Positions 37,723-47,717 of a stretch of DNA of 64,000 nt are shown one piece after another. Source of the stretch: Actinopolymorpha cephalotaxi (GTDB lineage: Bacteria; Actinomycetota; Actinomycetes; Propionibacteriales; Actinopolymorphaceae); NCBI RefSeq assembly GCF_013408535.1, contig NZ_JACBZA010000001.1:806001-870000 (forward strand). The letters run 5' to 3'. A model generated the notes under the pieces. The model ran no database searches. It saw only the letters and a list, made by a program, of their open reading frames with translations, and was not told the DNA's origin. Within the stretch, counting starts at the first letter, position 1; each line of letters starts with the position of its first letter. Made by a program: the position numbers and the translations under genes.

Positions 37723-38805
37723 GTGGTGGTTACGGTGCCTCGGCCCTGGCGAGGTGTCATCGAGGAGTACCGCTCCTGGCTTCCGGTGGGTCCGGACACG
37801 CCGGTGGTCACCCTCGGCGAGGGCGGCACCCCGCTGGTCCCATCGGCCTGGCTGGCCGAGGTCACCGGCTGCGAGGTGTGGATCAAGGTCGAGGGTGACA
37901 ACCCCACCGGCTCCTTCAAGGACCGCGGCATGACGGTCGCCGTGTCCAAGGCCGCCGAGGCCGGGGTGAAGATGGTGGTCTGCGCCTCCACCGGCAACAC
38001 CAGCGCCTCGGCCGCGGCGTACGCCTCGCGCGCCGGTCTGCAGCCGGTCGTGCTGGTGCCGGAGGGCCGGATCGCGCAGGGCAAGCTGGCCCAGGCCATC
38101 GTGCACGGCGCACGCCTGCTGCAGGTGCGCGGCAACTTCGACGACTGCCTGAAGCTCGCCCGCGGTCTCGCCGAGGAGTACCCCGTCGTCCTGGTCAACT
38201 CCGCCAACGAGGACAACTACCGGCTGGCCGGGCAGAAGACCGCGGCGTTCGAGGTGGTCGACGTCCTCGGCGACGCGCCCGACCTGCACCTCCTGCCGGT
38301 GGGCAACGCCGGGAACGTCACCGCCTACTGGGCGGGTTACCAGGAGTACGCCGCGGCCGGGCACGCCACCCGGCTCCCGCGGATGTGGGGGTTCCAGGCG
38401 GCCGGCGCCGCCCCCATCGTCACCGGTGAGCCGGTCGAGCACCCGGAGACGGTCGCCACCGCGATCCGGGTCGGCCGCCCCGCCCGCTGGACCCAGGCGG
38501 TCGCCGCCCGGGACGAGTCCGGCGGCCTGATCGACGCCGTGCCCGACGAGGAGATTCTCGCCGCGCAGGCCAAGCTCGCCGCCCGCGAGGGCGTCTTCGT
38601 CGAGCCGGCCTCCGCGGTCGGAGTGGCCGGCCTGCTGCGCGCCCACGCCGACGGCCTGGTCGACCCGGGGCAACGGATCGTGATCACGGTGACCGGGCAC
38701 GGTCTGAAGGACGTCGACACCGCGCTCGCGGCGGCCGGAGACCTGGTCAAGCTCGTCGTACCCCCGGACCCGGAGGCCACCGCGCGGGCTCTGGAGCTGC
38801 GCTGA
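37723..38805 (+). CDS. thrC: Threonine synthase
   Basis: A 360-residue PLP lyase converting O-phosphohomoserine to threonine. The Schiff-base Lys is in [11 protein letters not shown]; the phosphate loop is [12 protein letters not shown]. Length is that of the short actinobacterial class. The start is GTG 37723 or the next GTG after GAGAAGGC. It sits between hom and thrB. Confidence 0.96.
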   Translation: MVVTVPRPWRGVIEEYRSWLPVGPDTPVVTLGEGGTPLVPSAWLAEVTGCEVWIKVEGDNPTGSFKDRGMTVAVSKAAEAGVKMVVCASTGNTSASAAAYASRAGLQPVVLVPEGRIAQGKLAQAIVHGARLLQVRGNFDDCLKLARGLAEEYPVVLVNSANEDNYRLAGQKTAAFEVVDVLGDAPDLHLLPVGNAGNVTAYWAGYQEYAAAGHATRLPRMWGFQAAGAAPIVTGEPVEHPETVATAIRVGRPARWTQAVAARDESGGLIDAVPDEEILAAQAKLAAREGVFVEPASAVGVAGLLRAHADGLVDPGQRIVITVTGHGLKDVDTALAAAGDLVKLVVPPDPEATARALELR

Positions 38806-38860
38806 CCGGGCAGCGGGGCCGACGGGACCTGCTCGAAGTCCGGTGGGAGGAGAGGCGCTG

Positions 38861-39925
38861 ATGGGTGCGACGGCGTTCGTGCCCGGACGGGTCCGTGTCC
38901 GGGTGCCCGCGACCAGCGCCAACCTCGGTCCGGGCTTCGACGCGCTGGGCCTCGCGCTCGGCCTGTACGACGAGGTGGAGGTCGGGGTCGCGCCCGGTGG
39001 GCTCTCGGTCACCGTCCGCGGCGAGGGTGCCGGCGAGGTGCCCACCGACGAGACCCATCTGGTCGTACGAGCCCTGCGGGCGACCCTCGACCGGCTCGGC
39101 GGCCAGCCGTCGGGGCTCTCCCTGTCGTGCACCAACCACGTTCCGCACGGACGCGGCCTGGGGTCCTCGGCGGCCGCGATCGTGGCCGGTGTCCTGGCCG
39201 GGCGGGCGCTGGTCGACTCCGGGGACTCCGGGGACTCCGGGGACTCCGGCGACTCCGGGATGGGCGACGCCGACGTGATGGCGCTGGCGACCGAACTCGA
39301 AGGACATCCGGACAATGTCGCCGCCTGTCTGCGTGGCGGCTTGACGATCGCCTGGATGACGGATTCGAACATACGGGGAGGTACGGCGCCGGCGGCCGGT
39401 CGGCGGGCCGGGCAGGCCGTACGCCTCGAACCCGCCCGAGTGCAGCCCGTGGTGTTCGTACCCCGCACCGAACTCTCGACCCGGACCGCGCGCGGCCTGC
39501 TGCCCGAGGTCGTACCCCACGTCGACGCGGCCGCCAACGCGGGCCGGGCCGCGCTCCTCGTGGCCGCGCTCACCGGAACTCCGGGTGCGGCCGGCCGGCC
39601 CGCGGGCGGCCCTGGTGGATCGGCTGGATCGGGTGGATCGCCTGCCGGTGAGGTCGATCTGGCCCTGCTGCTGGCCGCGACCGAGGACCGGCTGCACCAG
39701 GACTACCGGGCCCCGGCCATGCCCGAGTCCGCCCAACTGGTCGCTGACCTGCGAGAACGCGGCCATCCGGCGGTGATCTCCGGCGCCGGGCCGACGGTGC
39801 TGGCGTTCGCCCGGCCCGGCGGAGAGGACGAGGTACGCGCCGACGCGCCCGGTGGCTGGGCCGTGCACGTGCTCCCGGTGGACCGGGCGGGCGCGCGGGT
39901 GACCTGGGCCGCGACCGGGGAATGA
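38861..39925 (+). CDS. thrB: Homoserine kinase
   Basis: GHMP kinase (354 residues) phosphorylating homoserine for ThrC. Motif 1 is [19 protein letters not shown]; the ATP loop is [15 protein letters not shown]; motif 3 is [14 protein letters not shown] nine-base unit repeated about five times (39220-39260) inserts (Asp-Ser-Gly)5 after the ATP loop, and a Gly-rich stretch lies near 39600-39650; neither is typical. ATG 38861 follows GGGAGGAGAGG. The stop overlaps an ATG (ATGA) opening a 114-codon frame toward rho. Confidence 0.94.
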   Translation: MGATAFVPGRVRVRVPATSANLGPGFDALGLALGLYDEVEVGVAPGGLSVTVRGEGAGEVPTDETHLVVRALRATLDRLGGQPSGLSLSCTNHVPHGRGLGSSAAAIVAGVLAGRALVDSGDSGDSGDSGDSGMGDADVMALATELEGHPDNVAACLRGGLTIAWMTDSNIRGGTAPAAGRRAGQAVRLEPARVQPVVFVPRTELSTRTARGLLPEVVPHVDAAANAGRAALLVAALTGTPGAAGRPAGGPGGSAGSGGSPAGEVDLALLLAATEDRLHQDYRAPAMPESAQLVADLRERGHPAVISGAGPTVLAFARPGGEDEVRADAPGGWAVHVLPVDRAGARVTWAATGE

Positions 39926-40262
39926 GAACGTCGGGAGGGATGTTCACAGGGGGGAGCAGCCAGAACTCGGAGATTCTGTTAGGCTCCGTGACGAGCCCGA
40001 GCCCTTGTTTCGGCTTGGCGCCATCTCGCCACGAATCCGGGAAGCGTTTCTTCGCTGTCAACAGTTTCTGTGGCGTCCCCTCTGTGGTTTTGTGCACTGT
40101 TTGTGCGAACAAAGGCACAGCCGGCGGACCCGGACTCGTCGAGAAGATCCACTTCGTGCGCACAGCGCGCGAACTCCACCAGGGAGGACCCGGCATTCGC
40201 CGGCAATCGACAGGTTGGCACGCGATCACCACGGCCGACATCACGCGTGGGAAGGACCTCAC
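39926..40262 (+). promoter_or_regulatory. Leader region of rho
   Basis: This 337-base gap has lower GC than its neighbours and no recognised gene. Imperfect pairing GTGCACTGTTTGT with ACAAAGGCAC (about 40092-40118) could make a hairpin. A 114-codon frame from ATG 39922 spans the whole gap and ends in a GTGA overlap with the rho start, but its third positions lack the usual GC bias. A long leader fits autoregulation of rho known in other bacteria. Confidence 0.45.
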
Positions 40263-42404
40263 GTGACCGAAACCACTGATCTCACCACCTCGCAGGCTCC
40301 CGACTCTGTCTCCGGTCAGCCGTCCCAGGAGGACGGCTCGACCCGGACGCGGCGTCGCGCGAGTGGCCTGTCGGGGATGGTGCTCGCCGAACTGCAGCAG
40401 GTCGCGCAGGGCCTCGGTATCACCGGGACCGCGCGGATGCGGAAGTCCCAGCTGATCGACGCCATCAAGGCGGCGCAGGCTGGTGGCACTCCGACACCTG
40501 CTGCTGGTTCGGACGAGTCCGCCGCGCGTCCCGCGGCGAAGAGAGCGGCCCGTGCCCGAGGGCGCGGTGAGCAGACCCAGATCGACATCGCCGGCGGGGA
40601 CGCGCCGGCGAGTGAGCACACCGCGGCCGGGCCGGACTCCCAGCCCGACGCCACGGCCAACGGCAACGGGCAGCGCCGCCGGACCCGCACCCAGGTGGCG
40701 GCCAGCGAGCAGCAGTCCACCGGCGCGACCTCCGAGCGCGTACGCGACGAGCGGGAGACCGACCGCGACGGCGGCCGGGACAACCGGCGCGACGCAGGCC
40801 GTGAGTCCGGTCGCGACGCCGGTCAGGAGACCGGCCGCGACGGCCGTGACTCCAACCGGGACAACCGCGAGTCCCGCGACAACCGCGAGTCCCGCGAGGG
40901 CGACCGGGAAGGCGGCCGCGGCAACCGCGACAGCCGGGAGTCCCGTGACAACCGGGACCGCGACGGCCGCGACACCGGTCGCGACAGCAACCGCGACAAC
41001 AACCGCGACAGCCGCGACAACCGCGATCCCAACCGCGACGGCGGGCGGGGCAACCGCAACAACAGCCCCGGCAACGACGACGACGAGGACGGCGGCGGCC
41101 GCAGGCGCCGGCGGCGTTCGCGCGACCGGTTCCGCGACCGTGACGGCGGTGGCGGCGGTCGCGACAGCGGTGGCCGCGACCGTGACGGTGGCCGGCGCGG
41201 CAGCCGGGACCGGTTCGAACCGGAGCCGCAGCTGTCCGAGGACGACGTACTCATCCCGGTCGCGGGAATACTGGACGTCCTCGACAACTACGCGTTCGTC
41301 CGCACCAGCGGCTTCCTGCCCGGCCCGAACGACGTCTACGTCTCGCTGGCCATGGTCAAGAAGTTCGGCCTGCGCAAGGGCGACGCCATCATCGGCGCCA
41401 TCCGCCAGCCCCGTGACGGCGAGCGGCGGGAGAAGTTCAACCCGCTGATCCGGGTCGACACGGTGAACGGCGCGGACCCGGAGCTGTCCAAGCAGCGGGC
41501 GGAGTTCAACAAGCTCACGCCGCTGTACCCGCAGGAGCGTTTGCGGCTCGAGGTCGACGCCAACAACCCCACGACGCGGATCATGGATCTGGTCACGCCG
41601 ATCGGCAAGGGGCAGCGCGGTCTGATCGTCTCCCCGCCGAAGGCAGGAAAGACGCTGATCCTGCAGGCGATCGCCAACGCGATCACGCAGAACAACCCCG
41701 AGGCTCACCTCATGGTCGTGCTCGTCGACGAGCGGCCCGAGGAAGTCACCGACATGCAGCGGACGGTCAAGGGCGAGGTCATCGCCTCGACGTTCGACCG
41801 CCCCGCCGACGACCACACCACCGTCGCCGAACTCGCGATCGAGCGGGCCAAGCGCCTGGTCGAGCTCGGCCACGACGTGGTGGTCCTGCTGGACTCGATC
41901 ACCCGTCTGGGCCGTGCGTACAACATCGCGGCCCCGGCCAGCGGGCGGATCCTGTCCGGTGGTGTCGACTCCAGCGCGCTGTATCCGCCCAAGCGGTTCT
42001 TCGGCGCGGCCCGCAACATCGAGAACGGCGGCTCGCTGACGATCCTGGCGACCGCCCTGATCGAGACCGGCTCGAAGATGGACGAGGTCATCTTCGAGGA
42101 GTTCAAGGGCACCGGCAACATGGAGCTGCGGCTGCGGCGGGAGTTCTCCGAGAAGCGCATCTTCCCGGCGATCGACGTGGTGGCCTCCGGCACCCGGCGC
42201 GAGGAACTCCTCATGGGCAAGGAGGAGCTCGGCATCGTCTGGAAGCTCCGCCGGGTCCTGTCCGGGCTCGACGGGCAGCAGGCGCTCGAACTCGTCCTGG
42301 AGAAGCTGCGGCAGACCCGGAGCAACGTCGAGTTCCTGATGCAGATCAACAAGACGATGCCGACGGCGCCGTCCTCCTCCCGCGACCGCCGCGACGAGGA
42401 CTGA
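40263..42404 (+). CDS. rho: Transcription termination factor Rho with long disordered insertion
   Basis: Hexameric RNA helicase (713 residues) ending untranslated or Rho-dependent transcripts. The N-terminal Rho-N domain is at about 35-75 ([15 protein letters not shown]); an Arg/Asp/Asn-rich disordered segment covers about 80-320, with [13 protein letters not shown]-like repeats; the RNA-binding cold-shock-like domain begins [15 protein letters not shown]; the ATPase has SPPKAGKT (about 458-465) and [12 protein letters not shown]. coli Rho has 419 residues, so nearly 300 are extra, as usual in actinobacteria. GTG 40263 follows GGGAAGGA. Confidence 0.96.
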   Translation: MTETTDLTTSQAPDSVSGQPSQEDGSTRTRRRASGLSGMVLAELQQVAQGLGITGTARMRKSQLIDAIKAAQAGGTPTPAAGSDESAARPAAKRAARARGRGEQTQIDIAGGDAPASEHTAAGPDSQPDATANGNGQRRRTRTQVAASEQQSTGATSERVRDERETDRDGGRDNRRDAGRESGRDAGQETGRDGRDSNRDNRESRDNRESREGDREGGRGNRDSRESRDNRDRDGRDTGRDSNRDNNRDSRDNRDPNRDGGRGNRNNSPGNDDDEDGGGRRRRRRSRDRFRDRDGGGGGRDSGGRDRDGGRRGSRDRFEPEPQLSEDDVLIPVAGILDVLDNYAFVRTSGFLPGPNDVYVSLAMVKKFGLRKGDAIIGAIRQPRDGERREKFNPLIRVDTVNGADPELSKQRAEFNKLTPLYPQERLRLEVDANNPTTRIMDLVTPIGKGQRGLIVSPPKAGKTLILQAIANAITQNNPEAHLMVVLVDERPEEVTDMQRTVKGEVIASTFDRPADDHTTVAELAIERAKRLVELGHDVVVLLDSITRLGRAYNIAAPASGRILSGGVDSSALYPPKRFFGAARNIENGGSLTILATALIETGSKMDEVIFEEFKGTGNMELRLRREFSEKRIFPAIDVVASGTRREELLMGKEELGIVWKLRRVLSGLDGQQALELVLEKLRQTRSNVEFLMQINKTMPTAPSSSRDRRDED

Positions 42405-42446
42405 GCAGGACCAAGCACGACCGAGCACGACCGAGGCCCTGACCGA

Positions 42447-42485
42447 GGCTCCGTCCGCAGCTCCCACGGGAATGCGGACGGAGCC
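42447..42485 (+). terminator. Hairpin after rho
   Basis: GGCTCCGTCCGCA (42447-42459) pairs perfectly with TGCGGACGGAGCC (42473-42485), loop 13 bases, 43 bases after the rho stop. There is no U-run. It probably separates rho from rpmE. Confidence 0.7.
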
Positions 42486-42593
42486 GGGCCGGTTGAGCAG
42501 CCGTGACGCCAAGATGGCACACTGATTCGCTGGCCCCGGTTCACGTCCCGCCTCAAGGCGGACGACCCGGCGCCCCGAGAGCGGAGGAAAACC

Positions 42594-42818
42594 GTGAAGC
42601 CTGACATCCACCCCCGATACACCGAGACGTCCGTGACCTGCACGTGTGGCAACGAGTTCACCACGCGCAGCACGTCGACCTCCGGCGGCATCCACACCGA
42701 CGTGTGCTCCAACTGCCACCCCTTCTACACCGGCAAGCAGAAGCTGCTCGACACCGGTGGCCGGGTGGCGCGGTTCGAGAAGCGTTACGCGCAGGCCCAG
42801 GGCAAGAAGAGCAAGTAG
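42594..42818 (+). CDS. rpmE: Ribosomal protein bL31 (zinc-binding form)
   Basis: A 74-residue 50S subunit protein at the central protuberance. The zinc ligands are present as CTCGNEF and CSNCHPFY, so this is the C+ form used when zinc is ample; length and the FEKRYAQ tail are typical. GTG 42594 follows GGAGGAAAACC. It lies between rho and prfA with hairpins on both sides. Confidence 0.95.
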   Translation: MKPDIHPRYTETSVTCTCGNEFTTRSTSTSGGIHTDVCSNCHPFYTGKQKLLDTGGRVARFEKRYAQAQGKKSK

Positions 42819-42826
42819 CGAGCGTT

Positions 42827-42871
42827 CAGCGCCGGCCGGCGGACCTTTCCGGGTCCGCATGGCCGGCGCTG
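42827..42871 (+). terminator. Two-part hairpin after rpmE
   Basis: Outer arms CAGCGCCGGCC (42827-42837) and GGCCGGCGCTG (42861-42871) and inner arms GCGGACC (42839-42845) and GGTCCGC (42852-42858) form one long stem with a 6-base loop, followed by TTTG. It begins 8 bases after the rpmE stop. Confidence 0.8.
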
Positions 42872-42959
42872 TTTGCGTCCGTGCGACCCACCACGGGGGT
42901 ACGCCGACCACTCCACCGCCCCGCCCGTACCGCCCGTACCCGCCCCTGAGGAGGCCCAG

Positions 42960-44042
42960 GTGTTCGAATCCGTCGAGTCGCTGCTCGCCGAGCACGCCGA
43001 CCTCGAGCGCCGCCTCGCCGACCCCGCGATCCACGCCGACCAGGCGACCGCGCGCAAGGTCGGCCGGCGCTACGCCGAGCTGGGCCGGGTCGTGGGCGCG
43101 CACAACGCCTGGCGGGAACTGGCTGACGACGCGGCGGCCGCCCGGGAGCTCGCGGGGGAGGACCCCGGCTTCGCCGAGGAGGCCGAACGCCTGGCCGGTG
43201 AGGAGGAGGCGGCGGCCGAGCGCCTGCGGCTGCTGTTGCTGCCCCGCGACCCGCACGAGGACAAGAACGTCCTGTTGGAGATCAAGGCCGGCGAGGGCGG
43301 CGCGGAGTCCGCGCTGTTCGCCGGCGACCTGGTGCGGATGTACCTCCGCTACGCCGAACGCCACGGCTGGAAGACCGAGACCCTGGACGTGGCCGAGTCC
43401 GATCTCGGCGGCGTCAAGAACCTGACTCTGGCGGTGAAGGGCCGCAACGGCGCCGAGCCGGGGGAGACGCCGTACGCCCGGCTGAAGTTCGAGGGCGGCG
43501 TCCACCGGGTGCAGCGGGTGCCCGTCACCGAGTCGCAGGGCCGCATCCACACCTCCGCCGCGGGGGTCCTGGTGCTGCCCGAGGCCGAGGACGTCGACGT
43601 GGAGATCGAGGACAAGGACCTGCGCGTCGACGTGTTCCGTTCCTCCGGACCCGGCGGGCAGAGCGTCAACACCACCGACTCCGCCGTACGCATCACCCAC
43701 GTGCCCACCGGGATCGTGGTCTCCTGCCAGAACGAGAAGAGCCAGCTGCAGAACAAGGAGCAGGCCCTGCGCATCCTGCGGTCCCGGCTGCTGGCCGTCG
43801 CCCAGGAGGCCGCCGACCAGGAGGCCGCCGCCACCCGGCGCAGCCAGGTGCGCACTGTCGACCGGTCCGAGCGCGTCCGTACGTACAACTTCCCGCAGAA
43901 CCGCATCACCGACCACCGGGTCGGCTACACCGCCTACAACCTCGACCACGTGCTCGACGGCGAGCTCGACGGGGTGATCGCGGCGCTGTTGGAGGCCGAC
44001 CAGCGCGAGCGCCTCGGCGCGCTGGAGAGCCCGGCCGGCTGA
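42960..44042 (+). CDS. prfA: Peptide chain release factor 1
   Basis: Class I release factor (360 residues) reading UAA and UAG. The GGQ loop is [13 protein letters not shown]; the codon-recognition PxT-type motif appears before it ([14 protein letters not shown] region); the N-terminal helical hairpin is at 1-100. GTG 42960 ([12 protein letters not shown]) has GAGGAGG upstream. It is followed by prmC, the methylase of its GGQ glutamine. Confidence 0.96.
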   Translation: MFESVESLLAEHADLERRLADPAIHADQATARKVGRRYAELGRVVGAHNAWRELADDAAAARELAGEDPGFAEEAERLAGEEEAAAERLRLLLLPRDPHEDKNVLLEIKAGEGGAESALFAGDLVRMYLRYAERHGWKTETLDVAESDLGGVKNLTLAVKGRNGAEPGETPYARLKFEGGVHRVQRVPVTESQGRIHTSAAGVLVLPEAEDVDVEIEDKDLRVDVFRSSGPGGQSVNTTDSAVRITHVPTGIVVSCQNEKSQLQNKEQALRILRSRLLAVAQEAADQEAAATRRSQVRTVDRSERVRTYNFPQNRITDHRVGYTAYNLDHVLDGELDGVIAALLEADQRERLGALESPAG

Positions 44043-44123
44043 GCCGCGCCCGCCGATCACACCCGACCCGGTGAACCCGAACCAGGCAGTTACGGTGAAC
44101 CCGAACCCAGTGAGCGCACCTCG

Positions 44124-44975
44124 ATGACCACCGCCCAGACGGTTCTGGAACCCGCGGCCCGCCGCCTCGCAGAGGCTGGGGTCGCCTCGCCGCGGCACGA
44201 CGCCGAGGCGCTGCTCGCCCACCTGCTCGGGGTGCCGAGGTCCCGGCTGGCGTGGTCGTCGGTCGACCTCAGCCCGGACCAGGAACGCCGGTACGACGAG
44301 CTCGTCGGCCGCCGCGCGGACCGCGAACCCCTGCAGCACCTCACCGGCACCGCGCCGTTCCGCTATCTGGAGCTCCAGGTGGGACCCGGTGTCTTCGTAC
44401 CGCGCCCGGAGACCGAGGTGGTGGTCGACTGGGCGATCGGCGCCCTGGCCGGATTCACCGGCACTCCGGTGGTGGTCGACCTGTGCACGGGGTCCGGTGC
44501 GATCGCCGGGTCGATCGCGGGGGAGGTGCCCGGCACGCGCGTGTACGCGGTCGAACTCGACCCGGACGCGCACGCCTGGGCCGAACGCAACCTCGCCGGC
44601 ACCGACGTGACGCTGGCCCGCGGCGACGCGGCGACGGCGTTCCCCGACCTCGACGGCACGGTCGACCTGGTGATCGCCAACCCGCCGTACATCCCGCTGG
44701 AGGCCTACGAGTCGGTCGAGCGTGAGGTGCGCGACCACGATCCCGCGCTGGCGCTGTGGTCCGGGCCGGACGGCCTGGACGCCATCCGGGTGGTCGAGCG
44801 GGCGGCCGCCCGGCTGCTGCGTCCGGGCGGGGCCGTCGTCGTCGAACACGCCGACGTGCAGGGGGAGAGCGCGCCCGCGGTGTTCGCCGGGACCGGCCGG
44901 TGGGACCGCGTACGCGACCACCTGGACCTGGCCGGTCGGCACCGGTTCGTCACCGCGTGGCGGGTCGCTCGCTGA
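44124..44975 (+). CDS. prmC: Release factor glutamine N5-methyltransferase
   Basis: A 283-residue SAM enzyme that methylates the Gln of the GGQ motif in RF1 and RF2. The N-terminal helical domain recognises the factor (residues 1-80); motif I is VVVDLCTGSGAIAGSIA; the catalytic NPPY is in LVIANPPYIPLEAY. It follows prfA by 81 bases, the usual pairing. Confidence 0.95.
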   Translation: MTTAQTVLEPAARRLAEAGVASPRHDAEALLAHLLGVPRSRLAWSSVDLSPDQERRYDELVGRRADREPLQHLTGTAPFRYLELQVGPGVFVPRPETEVVVDWAIGALAGFTGTPVVVDLCTGSGAIAGSIAGEVPGTRVYAVELDPDAHAWAERNLAGTDVTLARGDAATAFPDLDGTVDLVIANPPYIPLEAYESVEREVRDHDPALALWSGPDGLDAIRVVERAAARLLRPGGAVVVEHADVQGESAPAVFAGTGRWDRVRDHLDLAGRHRFVTAWRVAR

Positions 44976-45051
44976 AGGTGACCGGCGTGCCGCCCGGTGC
45001 CCCGGCGGCTGCCCGGTGGGTTCCCACGTCGGCATGGCACGATGAGCGACT

Positions 45052-45699
45052 GTGAGCGAACGCTATTCCTGCGCGGATCGGGACGAACGCACGATCGGGT
45101 TGGAAATCGCCGCCTCCGCCATCGCGGCCGGCGACCTCGTGGTGCTGCCCACCGACACCGTCTACGGCATCGCCGCCGACGCGTTCGTGCCGGCGGCGGT
45201 GGACGCCCTGCTGGCCGCGAAGGGCCGCGGCCACTCGATGCCGCCGCCGGTGCTGGTCGGCTCGGTCGCGACCCTCGACGGGATCGCCACCGACATTCCC
45301 GACGCCGGCCGTGCGCTGGTCAAGGAGTTCTGGCCGGGCGCCCTGACCATCATCTGCCGCCAGCAGCCCAGCCTGGTGTGGAACATCGGCGAGGCCGGTG
45401 AGACGGTCGCGGTGCGCATGCCCGACGAGGAGATCTCGCTGGCGTTGCTGGAGAAGACCGGGCCGCTCGCGGTGAGCAGCGCGAACAAGTCCGGGACTCC
45501 CGCGGCGACCACCTGTGACGACGCGGAGGAACAGCTCGGCGACGCGGTGTCGATCTACCTCGACGGCGGCCCGACCCCGGGTTCGGTGGCGTCCACCATC
45601 GTCGACCTGACCGGCGGCACACCGCGGATCCTGCGGGCCGGAGCGATCTCCCTGGCCCGGCTGCGCGCGGTGGTCCCCGAGATCGAGGACCTCGGCTGA
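45052..45699 (+). CDS. L-threonylcarbamoyladenylate synthase
   Basis: A 215-residue YrdC/Sua5-domain enzyme making threonylcarbamoyl-AMP from Thr, bicarbonate and ATP for the t6A37 modification of ANN-decoding tRNAs. The signature is VVLPTDTVYGIAAD, then KEFWPGALTII and VSSANKSGTPA. It is the short form without the Sua5 C-terminal domain. GTG 45052. Confidence 0.94.
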   Translation: MSERYSCADRDERTIGLEIAASAIAAGDLVVLPTDTVYGIAADAFVPAAVDALLAAKGRGHSMPPPVLVGSVATLDGIATDIPDAGRALVKEFWPGALTIICRQQPSLVWNIGEAGETVAVRMPDEEISLALLEKTGPLAVSSANKSGTPAATTCDDAEEQLGDAVSIYLDGGPTPGSVASTIVDLTGGTPRILRAGAISLARLRAVVPEIEDLG

Positions 45700-45779
45700 T
45701 CGCCCGCCGGTCCTGCGAAAGCGGGGCTGGGTAGTGAGTGGAACGTGAGCAAGGAGTACGACCGGTGAGGAGCGGCACG

Positions 45780-46427
45780 ATGGGCGACACGTTCGCGATC
45801 CTGTACGTCTGCACCGGCAACATGTGCCGATCGCCGATGGCCGAGCGGATGACCAGGGCCGCCCTCGCGGCCCGGCTCGGACCGGACGCGGACCGGTTCA
45901 CCGTCTACAGCGCGGGGACGGGCACCGTCGACGGCCGGGCGATGACCGCCGAGGCGGCCGCGCAGGTCAAGGCCTACTCCGCCGACCCCGCCGGTTTCGT
46001 CTCCGCCGAGCTCAGGGAGTCCCACGTGGGCGGCGCCGACCTGGTGCTGGCCGCCACTCGCGCGCACCGTAGTGACGTGGTGACCCTGGTCCCGGGCGCG
46101 CTGCGGCGTACGTTCACCCTCACCGAGTTCGCCCGGCTGGCCGCGGCCCTGACCGACCGAGCACGTACCGACCGAGCACAGACCGGCCGAACACCCGCCG
46201 ACCGGACCGCCGTGGACGCGCCGCCGGACCTGCCGACCGAGCCGGTCGAGCGGGCGCGGGCGCTGGTCGCGGCCGCCGCCCGGGCGCGCGGCACCGTACG
46301 GCCGGCCCGGCTCGACGACGACGACATCCCCGACCCCATCGGGCAGTCGGTGGAGGTGTACGAACACGTGGGCGCGGTCATCGCCGAGGCCGTCGGGGTG
46401 TCGGTCACCGCGCTGGCCGGTTCCTAG
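45780..46427 (+). CDS. Low-molecular-weight protein tyrosine phosphatase family protein
   Basis: A 215-residue phosphatase. The P-loop is VCTGNMCRSPMAE (CX5R), near residue 10; the acid loop near the C-terminus is DDIPDPIGQSVEVY. An in-frame Arg/Thr repeat (TDRARTDRAQTGR, near 46160) interrupts the middle. Relatives in this position, beside a WecA/MraY-type gene, may act on exopolysaccharide kinases; inference only. ATG 45780 follows GAGGAG; GTG 45765 with AAGGAG is an alternative. Confidence 0.85.
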   Translation: MGDTFAILYVCTGNMCRSPMAERMTRAALAARLGPDADRFTVYSAGTGTVDGRAMTAEAAAQVKAYSADPAGFVSAELRESHVGGADLVLAATRAHRSDVVTLVPGALRRTFTLTEFARLAAALTDRARTDRAQTGRTPADRTAVDAPPDLPTEPVERARALVAAAARARGTVRPARLDDDDIPDPIGQSVEVYEHVGAVIAEAVGVSVTALAGS

Positions 46428-46435
46428 GCGGCCGC

Positions 46436-47566
46436 GTGCGCGAATACCTGCTCGTCCTCCTCGTCGCCGCCGGCACGACCTACCTCCTCGGCGGGCTCGC
46501 CCGGCGCTTCGCGGCGCGGATCGGCGCGGTCCGGGAGATCCGGGACCGGGACATCAACTCGGTCCCGATCCCGCGGCTGGGGGGACTCGCGGTGCTCGGC
46601 GGGGTGCTGGCGGCGTTCGTGGTCTCCACCCATCTGCCGTTCCTGGGGCTGTTGCCCGAGTTGCGGGGAGACGTCTGGGCCCTGCTGCTCGCCGGGTTCG
46701 TGATCGCGGTGGTCGGCGCGGTCGACGATGTGGTCGACCTGGACCCGATCACCAAGCTCGCCGGCCAGGTCGTCGCTGCGGGGATCCTGGTGGTGTCCGG
46801 CATCCAGCTGAACTGGCTGCCGCTGCCCGACGGCACCACGCTGTCGCTCTCGCCGGCGCAGAGCGCGATCGTGTCCGCGGTGGTGATCGTGGGGATGGCG
46901 AACGCCGTCAACTTCGTGGACGGGCTGGACGGGCTGGCCGCCGGAGTGGTGTGCGTCGGCGCCGCCGCCTTCTTCACGTACTCCTACGGCCTGACGGTGG
47001 GGCTGTCCCTCAACCGCGCCACCACGGCGACCCTGGTCACGGTGGTCGTCGCGGGCGCCTGCCTGGGCTTCCTGCCGCACAACTTCTTCCCCGCCCGGGT
47101 GTTCCTCGGCGACTCCGGCGCCTACCTGCTGGGCCTGATGCTGGCCGCCTCGACGATCAGCCTCACCGGCTGGCTGGACCCCAGTGTCACGGCCGCCACG
47201 AACGTACGGCAGAGCCTGCTGCCGGCCCTGCTGCCGCTGGTGCTGCCGATCGCGGTGATGGCGCTGCCGTTCATCGACCTGCTGCTGGCGGTGGTCCGGC
47301 GTACCCGCGCGGGACGGTCGCCGTTCGACGCCGACCTGAAGCACCTGCACCACCGGCTGCACCTGGAGCTCGGGCACTCCCACCCCGGGGCGGTGCTGGT
47401 GATGTACCTCTGGGCCGGGGTGCTGTCGTTCGGGGTGGTCGCGATCGGCCTGTGGACGAGCTGGGTCACCGCCGCCGCCGTGGGGGCGGTGGTCGTGGTG
47501 GCCATCCTGTGTACGGCCGTTCTGCCCCGGCGTCGTAAGCTGCCACATCCGCTGCGGACCGGGTGA
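46436..47566 (+). CDS. WecA/MraY-family polyprenyl-phosphate sugar-1-phosphate transferase
   Basis: A 376-residue protein with about eleven helices, transferring a phospho-sugar (usually GlcNAc-1-P) from UDP-sugar to a polyprenyl phosphate, the first step of a cell-wall glycan such as arabinogalactan or teichoic acid. Motifs: VGAVDDVVDLDP, NAVNFVDGLDGLAAG, FLGDSGAYLLG and HLHHRLHLELGHS, all as in WecA rather than MraY. GTG 46436, 8 bases after the phosphatase stop. Confidence 0.9.
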   Translation: MREYLLVLLVAAGTTYLLGGLARRFAARIGAVREIRDRDINSVPIPRLGGLAVLGGVLAAFVVSTHLPFLGLLPELRGDVWALLLAGFVIAVVGAVDDVVDLDPITKLAGQVVAAGILVVSGIQLNWLPLPDGTTLSLSPAQSAIVSAVVIVGMANAVNFVDGLDGLAAGVVCVGAAAFFTYSYGLTVGLSLNRATTATLVTVVVAGACLGFLPHNFFPARVFLGDSGAYLLGLMLAASTISLTGWLDPSVTAATNVRQSLLPALLPLVLPIAVMALPFIDLLLAVVRRTRAGRSPFDADLKHLHHRLHLELGHSHPGAVLVMYLWAGVLSFGVVAIGLWTSWVTAAAVGAVVVVAILCTAVLPRRRKLPHPLRTG

Positions 47567-47663
47567 TCCCCGGCCCATCGGGGGCGCGGACGCTGGCCGG
47601 GACCGGATCCGGCCGAGGCGCCGGCACGGGTCGGCGGGCAGAGATTCGAGATTTGCCCGGACC

Positions 47664-47681
47664 TTGTGCTAAGTTTCACAA
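47664..47681 (+). promoter_or_regulatory. Rex-operator-like site before the atp operon
   Basis: TTGTGCTAAGTTTCACAA has TTGTG-N8-CACAA, the arm sequence and spacing of the actinobacterial Rex operator as I recall it. It lies 37 bases before the first small membrane gene of the ATP synthase operon and contains TAAGTT, a possible -10. Rex would link ATP synthase expression to NADH/NAD. Confidence 0.55.
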
Positions 47682-47717
47682 ACCTTGATGGACTTCCCCC
47701 CGAGGACGGCCGCCGTC

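Noticed and set aside
36118-39573. Minus-strand open frame of 1151 codons opposite hom-thrC-thrB
   Set aside because: Antisense shadow of threonine genes.
39570-45035. Minus-strand open frame of 1821 codons opposite thrB-rho-prfA-prmC
   Set aside because: The plus strand carries well-recognised genes over the whole stretch; the antisense frame is open only because of GC-biased third positions and has low-complexity composition.
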